DNA of 64,000 nucleotides, taken from contig JANQOX010000007.1 in the NCBI GenBank assembly GCA_028285625.1, positions 40,528 through 104,527 on the forward strand, read 5' to 3'. A model generated the notes under the pieces. It made no database searches, was not told the DNA's origin, and saw only the letters and a list, made by a program, of their open reading frames with translations. Numbering within the stretch: position 1 is the first letter of the stretch; each line of letters starts with the position of its first letter. Position numbers and translations under genes: made by a program. Positions 17,478 to 25,909 of this stretch are shown here, piece by piece. The DNA comes from Myxococcota bacterium (lineage in GTDB: Bacteria; Myxococcota_A; UBA9160; UBA6930).

Positions 17478-18785
17478 TCAGCCCTCGCCGGCGGGCGCGC
17501 CGGGCTCCGGAAGGGCCCCATCGAGCCTCCGGGCCGCGATCCGCCGCCACCAGCGCACTTGCTCCCGGCGGCCGGTGCGGGCCCAAGGCTCGACGATGCC
17601 CTCGGTGGCGCGAGCCCAGGCGGCCCGGCGGCCCCGAACGGCCCCATAGGCGCGGCCTGCCTCGGTCAGATGGGCAGCCAGCGCCTGCCCCTGCCCTTCC
17701 GGAGAGAACTCGGCCTCCACGTGGCGGCGGCCGGCCTCGCCCAGGGCGCGCGCGCGCTCGGGGTGGTCGAGCAGTTCGCCCAGCGCGGCGGCCAGACCGC
17801 CCGCATCGCCCTCCCCGACCAGCACGCCGGTCTGCCCGTCGAGTACGGCCTCGGGGATGCCGCCGTGACGCGTGGCCACCACCGGGCGTGCCAGGGCCAT
17901 GGCCTCGAGCGTGCCGTTGGGTACGCCCTCGATCATGCCGTCGGGGTGGCGCTCGCTCGGCTGGATCACGACGTCGCAGCGGCCCACTGCGGCCTTGAGC
18001 GCCTCGATCGGCACGGCGCCTTCGAAGCTGACGTGGCGCTCGAGGTCGAGCAGGTCGACCCGCTCACGCAGCTCGGCCTCGAGCGGTCCTTCACCGAACA
18101 GGTGCAACCGCACCCCCGGGCGCGTACGAGCCATGAGCTTGATGGCATCGAATGCCGTGCGGTGGCCCTTCACCGGCACCAGCCGTCCCACCAGCGCGAT
18201 CCGCTCGGCCGGGGCCGCGGCGGGAGACGGCCGAAAGCCGTCGAGATCCATGGGCAGGTGCCAAGGGTGCGTGGCCTCGGGCCGCGCACCCGCTCGCACC
18301 AGTCGCTCGGCCAGGTGCGCCGCGACGGTGAGCTGCCGCGCACCGGGAGAACCGAACAGCTGCTGGAAACGCCAGGCCGTCTCTTCCGCCTGGGCGTCGA
18401 CGGTGGCATCGGTCCCGTGAAAGACGGTGACGACCGGCGCCCGGGCGAAGCGGCCGAGTGCCAGGGCCCGCCAGCCGTTGTTGCCCAGGTGGCCGAGCAC
18501 CGCGAGAGGGCGGCCGTAGCGCCGCCGCAGCCCCGCCAAGAGCTCCAGCGTGGCGAAGGGCTTGTAGAGCGCCTGGCGCGAGATCTCGTGCACGTGCACG
18601 TCGTGCTCGGCCAGCGCCGTTCGTTCCTCGGCGGTGAGCGGCTCGTCCGCATAGCGGCCCGCTCCCTGGCACAGCACCACGGAGCGCGCATGCGGCGCGA
18701 GACAGAGCACCGTGCGGAAGATGCCCGGGTGGCTTCGCGGCGTGAAGTCGTACGACGTGAGGTGCAGAACGAGCGGGCGGCTCAT
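17478..18785 (-). CDS. GT4-family glycosyltransferase
   Basis: 435-residue GT-B fold enzyme. The C-terminal nucleotide-sugar domain shows LVGRLVPVKGH, LHLFGEGPLE and the E-x7-E region GVPNGTLEAMALARPVVAT, followed by GGIPEAV. An N-terminal acceptor domain (about 190 residues) contains the typical VTVFHGTD segment. It would transfer a hexose from a nucleotide sugar in cytoplasmic assembly of the surface glycan. The gene is divergent from the asparagine synthase/glycosyltransferase fusion over an 87-base control region and precedes the methyltransferase gene. Confidence 0.9.
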   Translation of the reverse strand: MSRPLVLHLTSYDFTPRSHPGIFRTVLCLAPHARSVVLCQGAGRYADEPLTAEERTALAEHDVHVHEISRQALYKPFATLELLAGLRRRYGRPLAVLGHLGNNGWRALALGRFARAPVVTVFHGTDATVDAQAEETAWRFQQLFGSPGARQLTVAAHLAERLVRAGARPEATHPWHLPMDLDGFRPSPAAAPAERIALVGRLVPVKGHRTAFDAIKLMARTRPGVRLHLFGEGPLEAELRERVDLLDLERHVSFEGAVPIEALKAAVGRCDVVIQPSERHPDGMIEGVPNGTLEAMALARPVVATRHGGIPEAVLDGQTGVLVGEGDAGGLAAALGELLDHPERARALGEAGRRHVEAEFSPEGQGQALAAHLTEAGRAYGAVRGRRAAWARATEGIVEPWARTGRREQVRWWRRIAARRLDGALPEPGAPAGEG

Positions 18786-18872
18786 CGGAACGCAACCATA
18801 CCGGGCCGGGCCGGGTGGGGCCTTGGGCTTCGGTTATCCTGCGAGCCGCGGAGAGGGGGTCGCTCAGCAGCC

Positions 18873-21800
18873 ATGTGCGGGATCGCCGGCTACCTGCGCT
18901 TCGACCGTGCGCTCCCCGCCGAAGACCTCGGGCGCATCGTCCAGGCCATGGCCGATACCATGGTCCATCGGGGGCCCGACGACCACGGCGTGTGGGTCGA
19001 CCCGGATCGCCGCTGCGCCCTGGCCCATCGCCGCCTCAGCATCATCGACACCTCGCGGGCGGGCCACCAGCCCATGCTCTCGGGCGACGGGCGGCATGCG
19101 CTCACCTACAACGGCGAGATCTACAACTTCCAGGAGCTGCGCGGCGCGATCCGGGCCCCGCTGAAGACGCGCACCGACACCGAGGTACTGCTCGAAGGGT
19201 TGGCCCAGGACGGCGCGGATCTGCTGCCGCGGCTCGATGGCATGTACGCCTTCGGCCTGTTCGACACGACCGAGGGGCGGCTGCTGCTGGCCCGCGACCC
19301 CTTCGGCGAGAAGCCGCTCTACACCTTCCGAGACGATCACGGCTTCGCCTTCGCCTCCGAGCTGCATGCCCTCCAGGCCGTCCCCGGTTTCGACGCGAAG
19401 ATCGGCGTCGAAGCGATCGGCGAGTACCTGGCCCTTCAGTACCTGGACGCGCCGCGCACGCTGTATGCCGGAAGCCGCAAGGTCCTGCCCGGTCACTGGC
19501 TCGCCATCGACGCCACGGGCGCCGAGACGAGCGGTCGCCACTTCGCCTACCGGCCCGGCGAGGTCGACGCCACGCGCCGCAGCCTCGACGACCTGACCGA
19601 CGAGCTCGAAGAGCTGCTGACCCGCAGCATCGAGCGACGGCTCGTGGCCGACGTGCCGCTCGGCGCGTTCCTGTCCGGGGGCATCGATTCCTCGACCACC
19701 GTTGCGTTGATCCGCCGGCGCCTGAACCTGCCGATCCGCACCTTCTCGGTCGGCTACGCCGACACCGAAGACAGCGAGCACCTGGCCGCGCGGCGCATCA
19801 GCGAGCACCTGGGCACCGAGCACCACGAAGACCTTCTGCGACCCGACCTCGTGACGGGACTTCCCGACCTGGGCCGACGCCTCGACGAGCCCAATGGCGA
19901 CGCCTCGTGCCTGCCTCAGCTGGCCCTGGCCGGCTCCACCCGAAAGCACGTGACCGTCGCCATCTCGGGCGACGGCGGTGACGAGATGTTCGGCGGCTAC
20001 TCGCGCTACACCGCCACGCTGGGCGACCTCGGCGGCAAGCGCAGCGACCGGGAGGTCATGCAGCGCTACTACCGCCGGCGCATGCTGTTGTTTCGAGAGG
20101 ACGACCTGGCACTGCTTCTCGGCTTCGTACCCGCGTCGTTCGAGGCGCAGCTCGACGCCCTCGACCAGGACCTTCGCTGGCGACCCACCAGCCCGCTGGC
20201 CGCCATGCGCGGCACGGATGCCGCGCACTATCTGCCGGGTGCCGTCCTCGCCAAGGTCGACCGCATGAGCATGCTCCACTCGCTCGAGGTCCGGACGCCA
20301 TTCCTCACGCGCGAGATCGCCGCCTTCGCCGAACACCTGCCCGACGACGTACTGCTCGGCGACGGTGCCACCGGCACCAAACGGATCCTCCGTGAGTTGG
20401 CGGCGCGTCACCTGCCCCAAGAGATCACGTCGCTCCCGAAGCGAGGCTTCGGCTTCGGCATGCGCGGCGAGTGGGACGGCGGAGCCTTCGTGAACGCATT
20501 GGCCAGCCAGCTTTCGGCGCCCGACAGTGCGCTGCGGCGCGTCTTCGATCCCGCAGGGCTCGAGGCTTGGCTGGCCCGCCAGCGCAACCCGGACACCGCC
20601 AACCTCTACCAGGTCTCGTCGCTGATCGTGCTCGAAAGCTACCTGCGCAGCCATCCCGCTGCGTTGCCCGAGCGAAGCCAGGGCTTTCCGCTCGCGGAGG
20701 CGCAGCGGCGTGACGGCATCGACCTGGCGCTGGCGGACCACGTGCGCGAAGCCAAGGTCGAGCAACGGCCCCTGGCCGTCTGGCCCGCCACGACACGCCC
20801 TCCCTTCTTTGCCGAAGCGATGCCGACTGGCAGCCGGTGCGAGACCGACGTCCCGATCGCCGAGTGGCGAAACGGCGGCGAAGAAGCGCCCTCCCTGCGC
20901 GACGCCGTGCTGTCGGAACGGGATGCCGAGACACCCATCACCGACGCCGATCTCGCAGGCCTGGCCCGGTCCGGCATCACCCGCGCGCTGATCCGTGAGC
21001 GCGACGGATACGCCTGGTTCGCAATCCCCGACGACCTCGCCGATCGCGTCGCGCGCGGACGCGGGCTGCGCGAGCGGCTGGGCCTCTACCCGTATGTCCC
21101 CCCGCGCAAGGGAAGCCGCAGTCCGCCGGCGCGCGCACTCCGCCTGGGAAGACGGATTGCGGCGGCGGTCATTCGGCGCGCGAGCGGCGCTCGGCGCGAG
21201 GAGTCGGCGCGAGCGCTGCGACCTCTCGAGTGGCAGATTGCGCCGCTGCTTCGACCGCCCACCTGGGCGGACCTGCCCAGAGCCGACTTCCGGCGGGCGC
21301 GTGGCAGCTATGCGGATGCGATCCGGGCCGTCGAGGCGCTGTGCGAGGCGGTGCCCCCGGCTGCCCCCAGCCAGATCCCGCCGCGCGGATCGCCGATCCA
21401 CGTGACGCTCGTGCTCGCCACGCTTGGGCCCGGCGGCGCCGAGCGCCAGGCGCGCAACGCGGCGCTCGCCTGGCGCCGCGCCGGGCACCGCGTGTCGGTG
21501 ATCGCGACCCAGGGCCTCGACGGGCGCCTCTCCCATCATCTCGAGGCGCTTCGGGCGGCGGGGGTCGTGGTCCATGGGGCCCACCGCGACGACCCCGTCG
21601 TACACGCGGCAGAGCTCGTGGAGGCAACCGCCGAAGAACTCGCAGTGCTGCGCGCGCTGCCCGGCGGCCTCCAGGCCAGGACGCTGCGCACGTTCCTGCT
21701 GCTTCGCGAACTCGCCCCCGACCTGACGGTCAACATGCTCGACTCGCCGATCCTCTACGGCGGCATTGCCAGCCTGCTCGCCGGCGTGCCACGGATCGCG

Positions 21801-22607
21801 CTCTCCGTGCGCAGCGTGAACCCGACCCACTTCCGCGCGATCGAGGATTGGGAGCCTCCGCTCCACCGGGCGCTGGCGCGGTCTTCGCGCGTTCGCATGC
21901 TGGCCAACTCCCGCGCGGCCGCCGAGGACCACGAACGCTGGCTCGATCTCGCGCCGGGTACCTACCACGTGGTGCGCAACGGCCTGCCCGAATCGGCTTT
22001 CGTGGCCGCCGACCCTCAGGCCGCCCGTGCGCTGCGAGAAGGCCTGGGCATTCCTGGCGACGCACCGCTGCTCCTCGCCATCATGCGCATGTCGCACGAG
22101 AAGCGGCCGCTGCTCTTCATCGAGACGGCGATCCGCGTCTGTCACGAGCTGCCCAGCGCCCACGCGATGCTGGTCGGCGATGGGCCGCAGGCCGAAGAGG
22201 TGCGGGCGAAGATCGAAGCCGCCGGGCTCGGTGCCCGCATCCACCTGGCCGGACGGCGCGAGGATGTGGCGTCCTGCCTTGCGGCCGCCGACCTGCTGGC
22301 CCTGACCTCGGTCGTCGAAGGCCTGCCCAACGTGCTTCTCGAAGCCCAGGCCGTGGGCGTCCCGGTCGTCGCTTGTGGCGGCGGGGGCGTCGTCGAAGCC
22401 ATGGCACCCGGCGAATCGGGCGCCTTCGTCGCCGACGCGAGCGCCGAATCGCTGGCGAACGCATGCTCGGCGCTGCTGCGTGACTCCGATGCGCGCGAGC
22501 GCGCCGGGCAAGCCGGACGCGCGTTCGTCGATGCCGGCTTCCGGGTCGAGCGGATGGCGTCCGAGACCCTGGCGGTGCTCTACGACGGGGTCGACGCGAG
22601 CCCGTAG
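18873..22607 (+). CDS. Asparagine synthase (AsnB-type) fused to GT4 glycosyltransferase
   Basis: 1244-residue protein in one uninterrupted frame. Residues 1-590 are a complete glutamine-hydrolysing asparagine synthase: MCGIAGY with catalytic Cys2, the PPi loop FLSGGIDSST near residue 267, ISGDGGDEMFGGYSRY, and VDRMSMLHSLEVRTPFL. Residues about 592-840 are an Arg/Ala/Pro-rich region that I do not recognise. Residues about 843-1244 form a complete GT4 enzyme: VLATLGPGGAERQARN at its start, then LLAIMRMSHEKRP and EGLPNVLLEAQAVGVPVVA. AsnB paralogues in polysaccharide loci are thought to amidate uronic acids or similar groups; fusion to a glycosyltransferase suggests a coupled modify-and-transfer step. 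The 3' end overlaps the convergent glycosyltransferase gene by 28 bases. Confidence 0.9.
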   Translation: MCGIAGYLRFDRALPAEDLGRIVQAMADTMVHRGPDDHGVWVDPDRRCALAHRRLSIIDTSRAGHQPMLSGDGRHALTYNGEIYNFQELRGAIRAPLKTRTDTEVLLEGLAQDGADLLPRLDGMYAFGLFDTTEGRLLLARDPFGEKPLYTFRDDHGFAFASELHALQAVPGFDAKIGVEAIGEYLALQYLDAPRTLYAGSRKVLPGHWLAIDATGAETSGRHFAYRPGEVDATRRSLDDLTDELEELLTRSIERRLVADVPLGAFLSGGIDSSTTVALIRRRLNLPIRTFSVGYADTEDSEHLAARRISEHLGTEHHEDLLRPDLVTGLPDLGRRLDEPNGDASCLPQLALAGSTRKHVTVAISGDGGDEMFGGYSRYTATLGDLGGKRSDREVMQRYYRRRMLLFREDDLALLLGFVPASFEAQLDALDQDLRWRPTSPLAAMRGTDAAHYLPGAVLAKVDRMSMLHSLEVRTPFLTREIAAFAEHLPDDVLLGDGATGTKRILRELAARHLPQEITSLPKRGFGFGMRGEWDGGAFVNALASQLSAPDSALRRVFDPAGLEAWLARQRNPDTANLYQVSSLIVLESYLRSHPAALPERSQGFPLAEAQRRDGIDLALADHVREAKVEQRPLAVWPATTRPPFFAEAMPTGSRCETDVPIAEWRNGGEEAPSLRDAVLSERDAETPITDADLAGLARSGITRALIRERDGYAWFAIPDDLADRVARGRGLRERLGLYPYVPPRKGSRSPPARALRLGRRIAAAVIRRASGARREESARALRPLEWQIAPLLRPPTWADLPRADFRRARGSYADAIRAVEALCEAVPPAAPSQIPPRGSPIHVTLVLATLGPGGAERQARNAALAWRRAGHRVSVIATQGLDGRLSHHLEALRAAGVVVHGAHRDDPVVHAAELVEATAEELAVLRALPGGLQARTLRTFLLLRELAPDLTVNMLDSPILYGGIASLLAGVPRIALSVRSVNPTHFRAIEDWEPPLHRALARSSRVRMLANSRAAAEDHERWLDLAPGTYHVVRNGLPESAFVAADPQAARALREGLGIPGDAPLLLAIMRMSHEKRPLLFIETAIRVCHELPSAHAMLVGDGPQAEEVRAKIEAAGLGARIHLAGRREDVASCLAAADLLALTSVVEGLPNVLLEAQAVGVPVVACGGGGVVEAMAPGESGAFVADASAESLANACSALLRDSDARERAGQAGRAFVDAGFRVERMASETLAVLYDGVDASP

Positions 22608-23797
22608 GCGCGCAGACGGCGGTCGAAGTTCGTCGTGATGTCGTGTCGCTCGACCATGAAGCGCCGCAGGTCCGCGCCGAGCGCGGTCAGGACCTCGGGG
22701 TCGGCCGTGAGACGCAGGTGGGCCTCGGTGAGATCCGCGACCCGATTGAGCGCGAGCACGGCGCCCCCCGTCGCCTTGGCCACATCTTCCGCCGTCCTGT
22801 CGCTCTCGCTCCAGAACATCACCGGCACGCCGAGCGCCGCGAGTTCGAGCGTCGCGTAGCCGACCGACTCTCCGATCGACGTCATCCACGCATAGTCCAG
22901 CTCGTCGTCCACCACCGAGGCGCGAAAGTCGTCGGTCGGCCCCCGGAACACCACGCGATCCCGAATGCCGAGGGCGTCGAGCTGCGGCTCGAAGTCCGAG
23001 GGGTCCCCGTAGCCGCCGTAGTGGTAGAGCTCGCAGGGACGCACGGCATTGATCTGCGCGAGGGCCTCGAACAGGGGGCCGATCGGACGCTGGCGACTGA
23101 TGCGGATGAAGACCCCGACCCGGACCGGCCGATCAGGCGACACGCGAGAGCCGACGCCATCGATCGGCTCGAAGGGCGCAAAGTCGAACCCCAGCGGGAT
23201 CACCTGCTGCTGCGGCAGACCGCCGGTGGAATCGACGAACTCGGCCAGCTGCTCGTGATCTTGTGCGATGACGCGGATGCGCGAGTCGGGGGGCACGAAC
23301 GCGTAGATGTCGTGGTCGTACTGGTAGTTGTGGCTCACCAGGTGCACCGAGACGGCGGGGTGCCCATCCAGCGCGCCCTGGAGGTTCTCGTAGTTCTCGA
23401 TCTGCATCACCAACACCGCGGGGTAGCGCCTCAGGAACCGCGCCCAGGCCTCGACGTGCTGCTCCTTGGCCTCCCGAGCGCGCGCCTTCTTCGCAGCCGC
23501 GGTGAGCGCAGGCAGTCGCACCGTGCCCGGGGGCATCCCGCGGTGCCCCGGCCAGCTGATCACGGGAAGCACCTGGGCTCCCGCCTCGCGGAGCACGGGC
23601 GCGAAGTGTTGCTCGCCGCCGCTGCGGCTGTTGCAGAGCACGTCTACCTGCCAGCCGCGGCGCAGGAATGTCTGCGTCAACTCCACCGCGTAGCGCTCCG
23701 AGCCTCCTCGCTGGAGGCTCGTGCTGAGGATCGCGATTCGCTTGCCCCCGGGCATGGCCGCGCGGATCCGGCGCCACAGAGAACCCGGCTGGGTCAC
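22580..23797 (-). CDS. GT-B glycosyltransferase
   Basis: 405-residue glycosyltransferase. It opens with IAILSTSLQRGGSERYAVE, the GT4-like glycine-rich acceptor-domain motif. The C-terminal half has PVRVGVFIRISRQRPIGP, VVFRGPTDDF and GESVGYATLELAALGVPVMF, which stands in for the E-x7-E donor region. The GTG start overlaps the WxcM-type gene stop (23794-23797), making it the last gene of a four-gene minus-strand operon with two aminotransferases and the sugar ketoisomerase/acyltransferase. It probably transfers the amino sugar made by that operon; this is inferred from context. Confidence 0.88.
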   Translation of the reverse strand: MTQPGSLWRRIRAAMPGGKRIAILSTSLQRGGSERYAVELTQTFLRRGWQVDVLCNSRSGGEQHFAPVLREAGAQVLPVISWPGHRGMPPGTVRLPALTAAAKKARAREAKEQHVEAWARFLRRYPAVLVMQIENYENLQGALDGHPAVSVHLVSHNYQYDHDIYAFVPPDSRIRVIAQDHEQLAEFVDSTGGLPQQQVIPLGFDFAPFEPIDGVGSRVSPDRPVRVGVFIRISRQRPIGPLFEALAQINAVRPCELYHYGGYGDPSDFEPQLDALGIRDRVVFRGPTDDFRASVVDDELDYAWMTSIGESVGYATLELAALGVPVMFWSESDRTAEDVAKATGGAVLALNRVADLTEAHLRLTADPEVLTALGADLRRFMVERHDITTNFDRRLRAYGLASTPS

Positions 23798-24732
23798 ACG
23801 CTCTCCTTGCCGGTGCGCTCTTCACGCCAGGCCTCATAGGTGCGGATGTAGTCGTTCTCGTCGTACGGGTCCGACGCCAGGACGAGGAGGACCGCATCCG
23901 CCGAATACCGGTACTGCACCGCCCAGATCATCGGCGGTACGTAGACGCCATGATCGGGTGAGTCCAGCTCGAACTGCTGCCGGCGCTCTTCATCTTCGAC
24001 CAGCAAGGAGACCGAGCCACGCACACACACGAGGAACTGGTGACAGTTGCGATGGGCGTGTTCGCCGCGCACCCGACTGTCGGGGACGCCGTGCACGAAG
24101 AAGAAGCGCTTGGGCTCGAAGGGGAGCGAATCGGGGAACTCGCCTGCGGCGAGGCTCCCCCGCAGGTCGCGTACGTTGGTGAGCGGGATCGCCCGCACGC
24201 CCGAGACGAGGATCTCGTCCGGCGCCGACGCGCGATCGGGCAACTCGGACAAGCCGCCTCCGTCCTCGGCCCCGACGTACCCGCGCAGGCGCGCGGGGTT
24301 GCCCCAGACGATCGCGTTCGGCGGAACCGAGCGCGTGACCACGGCGCCCGCCCCGACCATGGCGTTCTCGCCGATGGTGATGCCCGGCAGAATCGTCGCA
24401 TTGGCTCCGATCGACGCGCCCCGGCAGACCTTCGTGCGGGGGTAGGCATCGAGGTGTGCCTTGCTGCGGGGAAAGGGATCGTTGGTGAACGTCGCATTGG
24501 GACCGATGAAGACGTCGTCCTCGATCTCGATCCCGTCCCAGAGCTGCACGCCGCTCTTGACGGTGACGCGATCCCCGAGCACGACGTCGTTCTCGACCAG
24601 GACGTGGTCGCACAGGTTGCAGTCCCGCCCGATCCGCGCCTGCGGAAACACGTGGACGAATGCCCAGACCCGGGTATCGGCTCCGATGCTCGTGCTCTCG
24701 CACAGTGCCGTGGGGTGAACCTGGTGAGACAC
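23794..24732 (-). CDS. WxcM-like bifunctional acyltransferase / TDP-hexose 3,4-ketoisomerase
   Basis: 312-residue fusion. Residues 1-170 are a left-handed beta-helix acyltransferase with hexapeptide repeats (VLVENDVVLGDRVTVKSG, ASIGANATILPGITIGENAMVGAGAVV). Residues about 185-312 are an FdtA-type cupin with EHAHRNCHQFLVCVRGSV and DHGVYVPPMIWAVQY, the family that converts TDP-4-keto-6-deoxyglucose to its 3-keto isomer. WxcM of Xanthomonas has this same domain order. With the two aminotransferases this gives a route to an N-acylated 3-amino-3,6-dideoxyhexose (Fuc3NAc or Qui3NAc type). GTG 24732 has GGAGG eight bases upstream. The RmlA/RmlB-type enzymes that supply the substrate are not in the window. 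Confidence 0.88.
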   Translation of the reverse strand: MSHQVHPTALCESTSIGADTRVWAFVHVFPQARIGRDCNLCDHVLVENDVVLGDRVTVKSGVQLWDGIEIEDDVFIGPNATFTNDPFPRSKAHLDAYPRTKVCRGASIGANATILPGITIGENAMVGAGAVVTRSVPPNAIVWGNPARLRGYVGAEDGGGLSELPDRASAPDEILVSGVRAIPLTNVRDLRGSLAAGEFPDSLPFEPKRFFFVHGVPDSRVRGEHAHRNCHQFLVCVRGSVSLLVEDEERRQQFELDSPDHGVYVPPMIWAVQYRYSADAVLLVLASDPYDENDYIRTYEAWREERTGKESV

Positions 24733-24769
24733 GTCCGTTCCTCCTGGGGGTCCGTGCGGCTCCGGCGCG

Positions 24770-25909
24770 CTAGGGCTGGAATGCATGGACCGACTCGATG
24801 ATCCGCGAGACCTCATCGTCGCTCAGCAGGGCGTGCACGGGTAGGGAAACCTCGTGGGCCGCGAGGTCTGCCGCCTGGTCGAGTGGCGTGAGGCACTCGT
24901 GGGGTACGCCCTCCAGCGCGACCTGCTCCGAGCACAGCGAGGGGTAGTGGACGGCGGCGCCTACTCCCTGGGCCCGCAGTGCATCCAGCAGCGCCTGCCT
25001 CGAGCCCTCGCGGACGCGAACCGGAAAGATGTGCTCGGACCGAGCCCCCCGCCCCGGAGGCTCGACGCACGCGACGTGGGCGCCATCGAGTTCCTTGCGA
25101 TAGCGCGCGGCGATCTCGCGCCGGCGTTCGGTCCAGGCATCGAAGCGAGGCAGGATGGCCGTGCGAAGGATCGCCGCGTGGAACTCGTCGAGTCGGCTGT
25201 TGCACCCCAGTTCGTGGTGTTCGTACTTGCCGACCTGGCCGTAGTCGCGCAAGGATCGCAGCCGGGTCGCGATCTGCTCGTCATCGGTGAATGCCGCGCC
25301 CCCATCGCCCAGCGCGCCGAGCGCCTTCGTGGGATAGAAGCTGGTGACGCCCACGCGTCCGGTGGCGCCTGCGGCGCGCCCCGCGTCGCTCGTGCCGACG
25401 GCCTGCGCCGCGTCTTCGACGATCGTGACCCCGCGCTCGGCCAGGCGCCGAAGTGCCGCTGCTTCGAGCGGGTAGCCGTACAGGTGGACGGGGACCAGGT
25501 AGCGCAGGTCGCCGCGCAGCTGGGCCTGCTCCTCGACCAGGGCCAGGTCGATGAGACCGTGCCGATCGACGTCCACGAAGCACGGGATGCCCCCCGCACG
25601 GACGATGGCCAGAACCGTGGCAAACGCCGTGAGCGGCGTCGTGACCACGCGTTCGCCCGCTTCGAGTCCGCACGCTCGAAGCGCCATCTCGGTGGCGTCG
25701 AGGCAGTTGCCGAAGCCCACGCAGCAGGCCACACCGACTCGCTCGGCGAACTCCCGTTCGAACTGCGCGACCTCCTCGCCCAGGATCCACCACCCGGACG
25801 ATCCGACGCGCTCGACGGCCGCCATGGCGTCCTCGCGAACGACATCCCACTGCCGCTTGAAGTCGACCAGCGCGAGGTCGGGCGCCGAGGATCGTTGCGC
25901 GGAGCTCAG
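24770..25909 (-). CDS. DegT/DnrJ/EryC1-family sugar aminotransferase (copy 2)
   Basis: 379 residues if started at CTG 25909. PLP-dependent fold type I enzyme with the Schiff-base lysine in SFYPTKALGALGDGG, the PLP aspartate in IVEDAAQAVG and the C-terminal VHYPSLCSEQ segment. The first ATG in frame (25825) would drop the conserved N-terminal VDFKRQWDVV stretch that matches the VDL-x-x-Q-Y start of the family. No ATG, GTG or TTG exists further upstream, but CTG 25907-25909 overlaps the TGA of the preceding aminotransferase as CTGA. It probably installs the 3-amino group on the keto sugar made by the downstream WxcM-like gene. Confidence 0.85.
   Translation of the reverse strand: MSSAQRSSAPDLALVDFKRQWDVVREDAMAAVERVGSSGWWILGEEVAQFEREFAERVGVACCVGFGNCLDATEMALRACGLEAGERVVTTPLTAFATVLAIVRAGGIPCFVDVDRHGLIDLALVEEQAQLRGDLRYLVPVHLYGYPLEAAALRRLAERGVTIVEDAAQAVGTSDAGRAAGATGRVGVTSFYPTKALGALGDGGAAFTDDEQIATRLRSLRDYGQVGKYEHHELGCNSRLDEFHAAILRTAILPRFDAWTERRREIAARYRKELDGAHVACVEPPGRGARSEHIFPVRVREGSRQALLDALRAQGVGAAVHYPSLCSEQVALEGVPHECLTPLDQAADLAAHEVSLPVHALLSDDEVSRIIESVHAFQP

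Noticed and set aside
18864..22889. 1341-codon open frame on the minus strand
   Set aside because: It is fully antisense to the AsnB-GT fusion, whose catalytic motifs are all intact; the frame is open only because of high G+C third positions.
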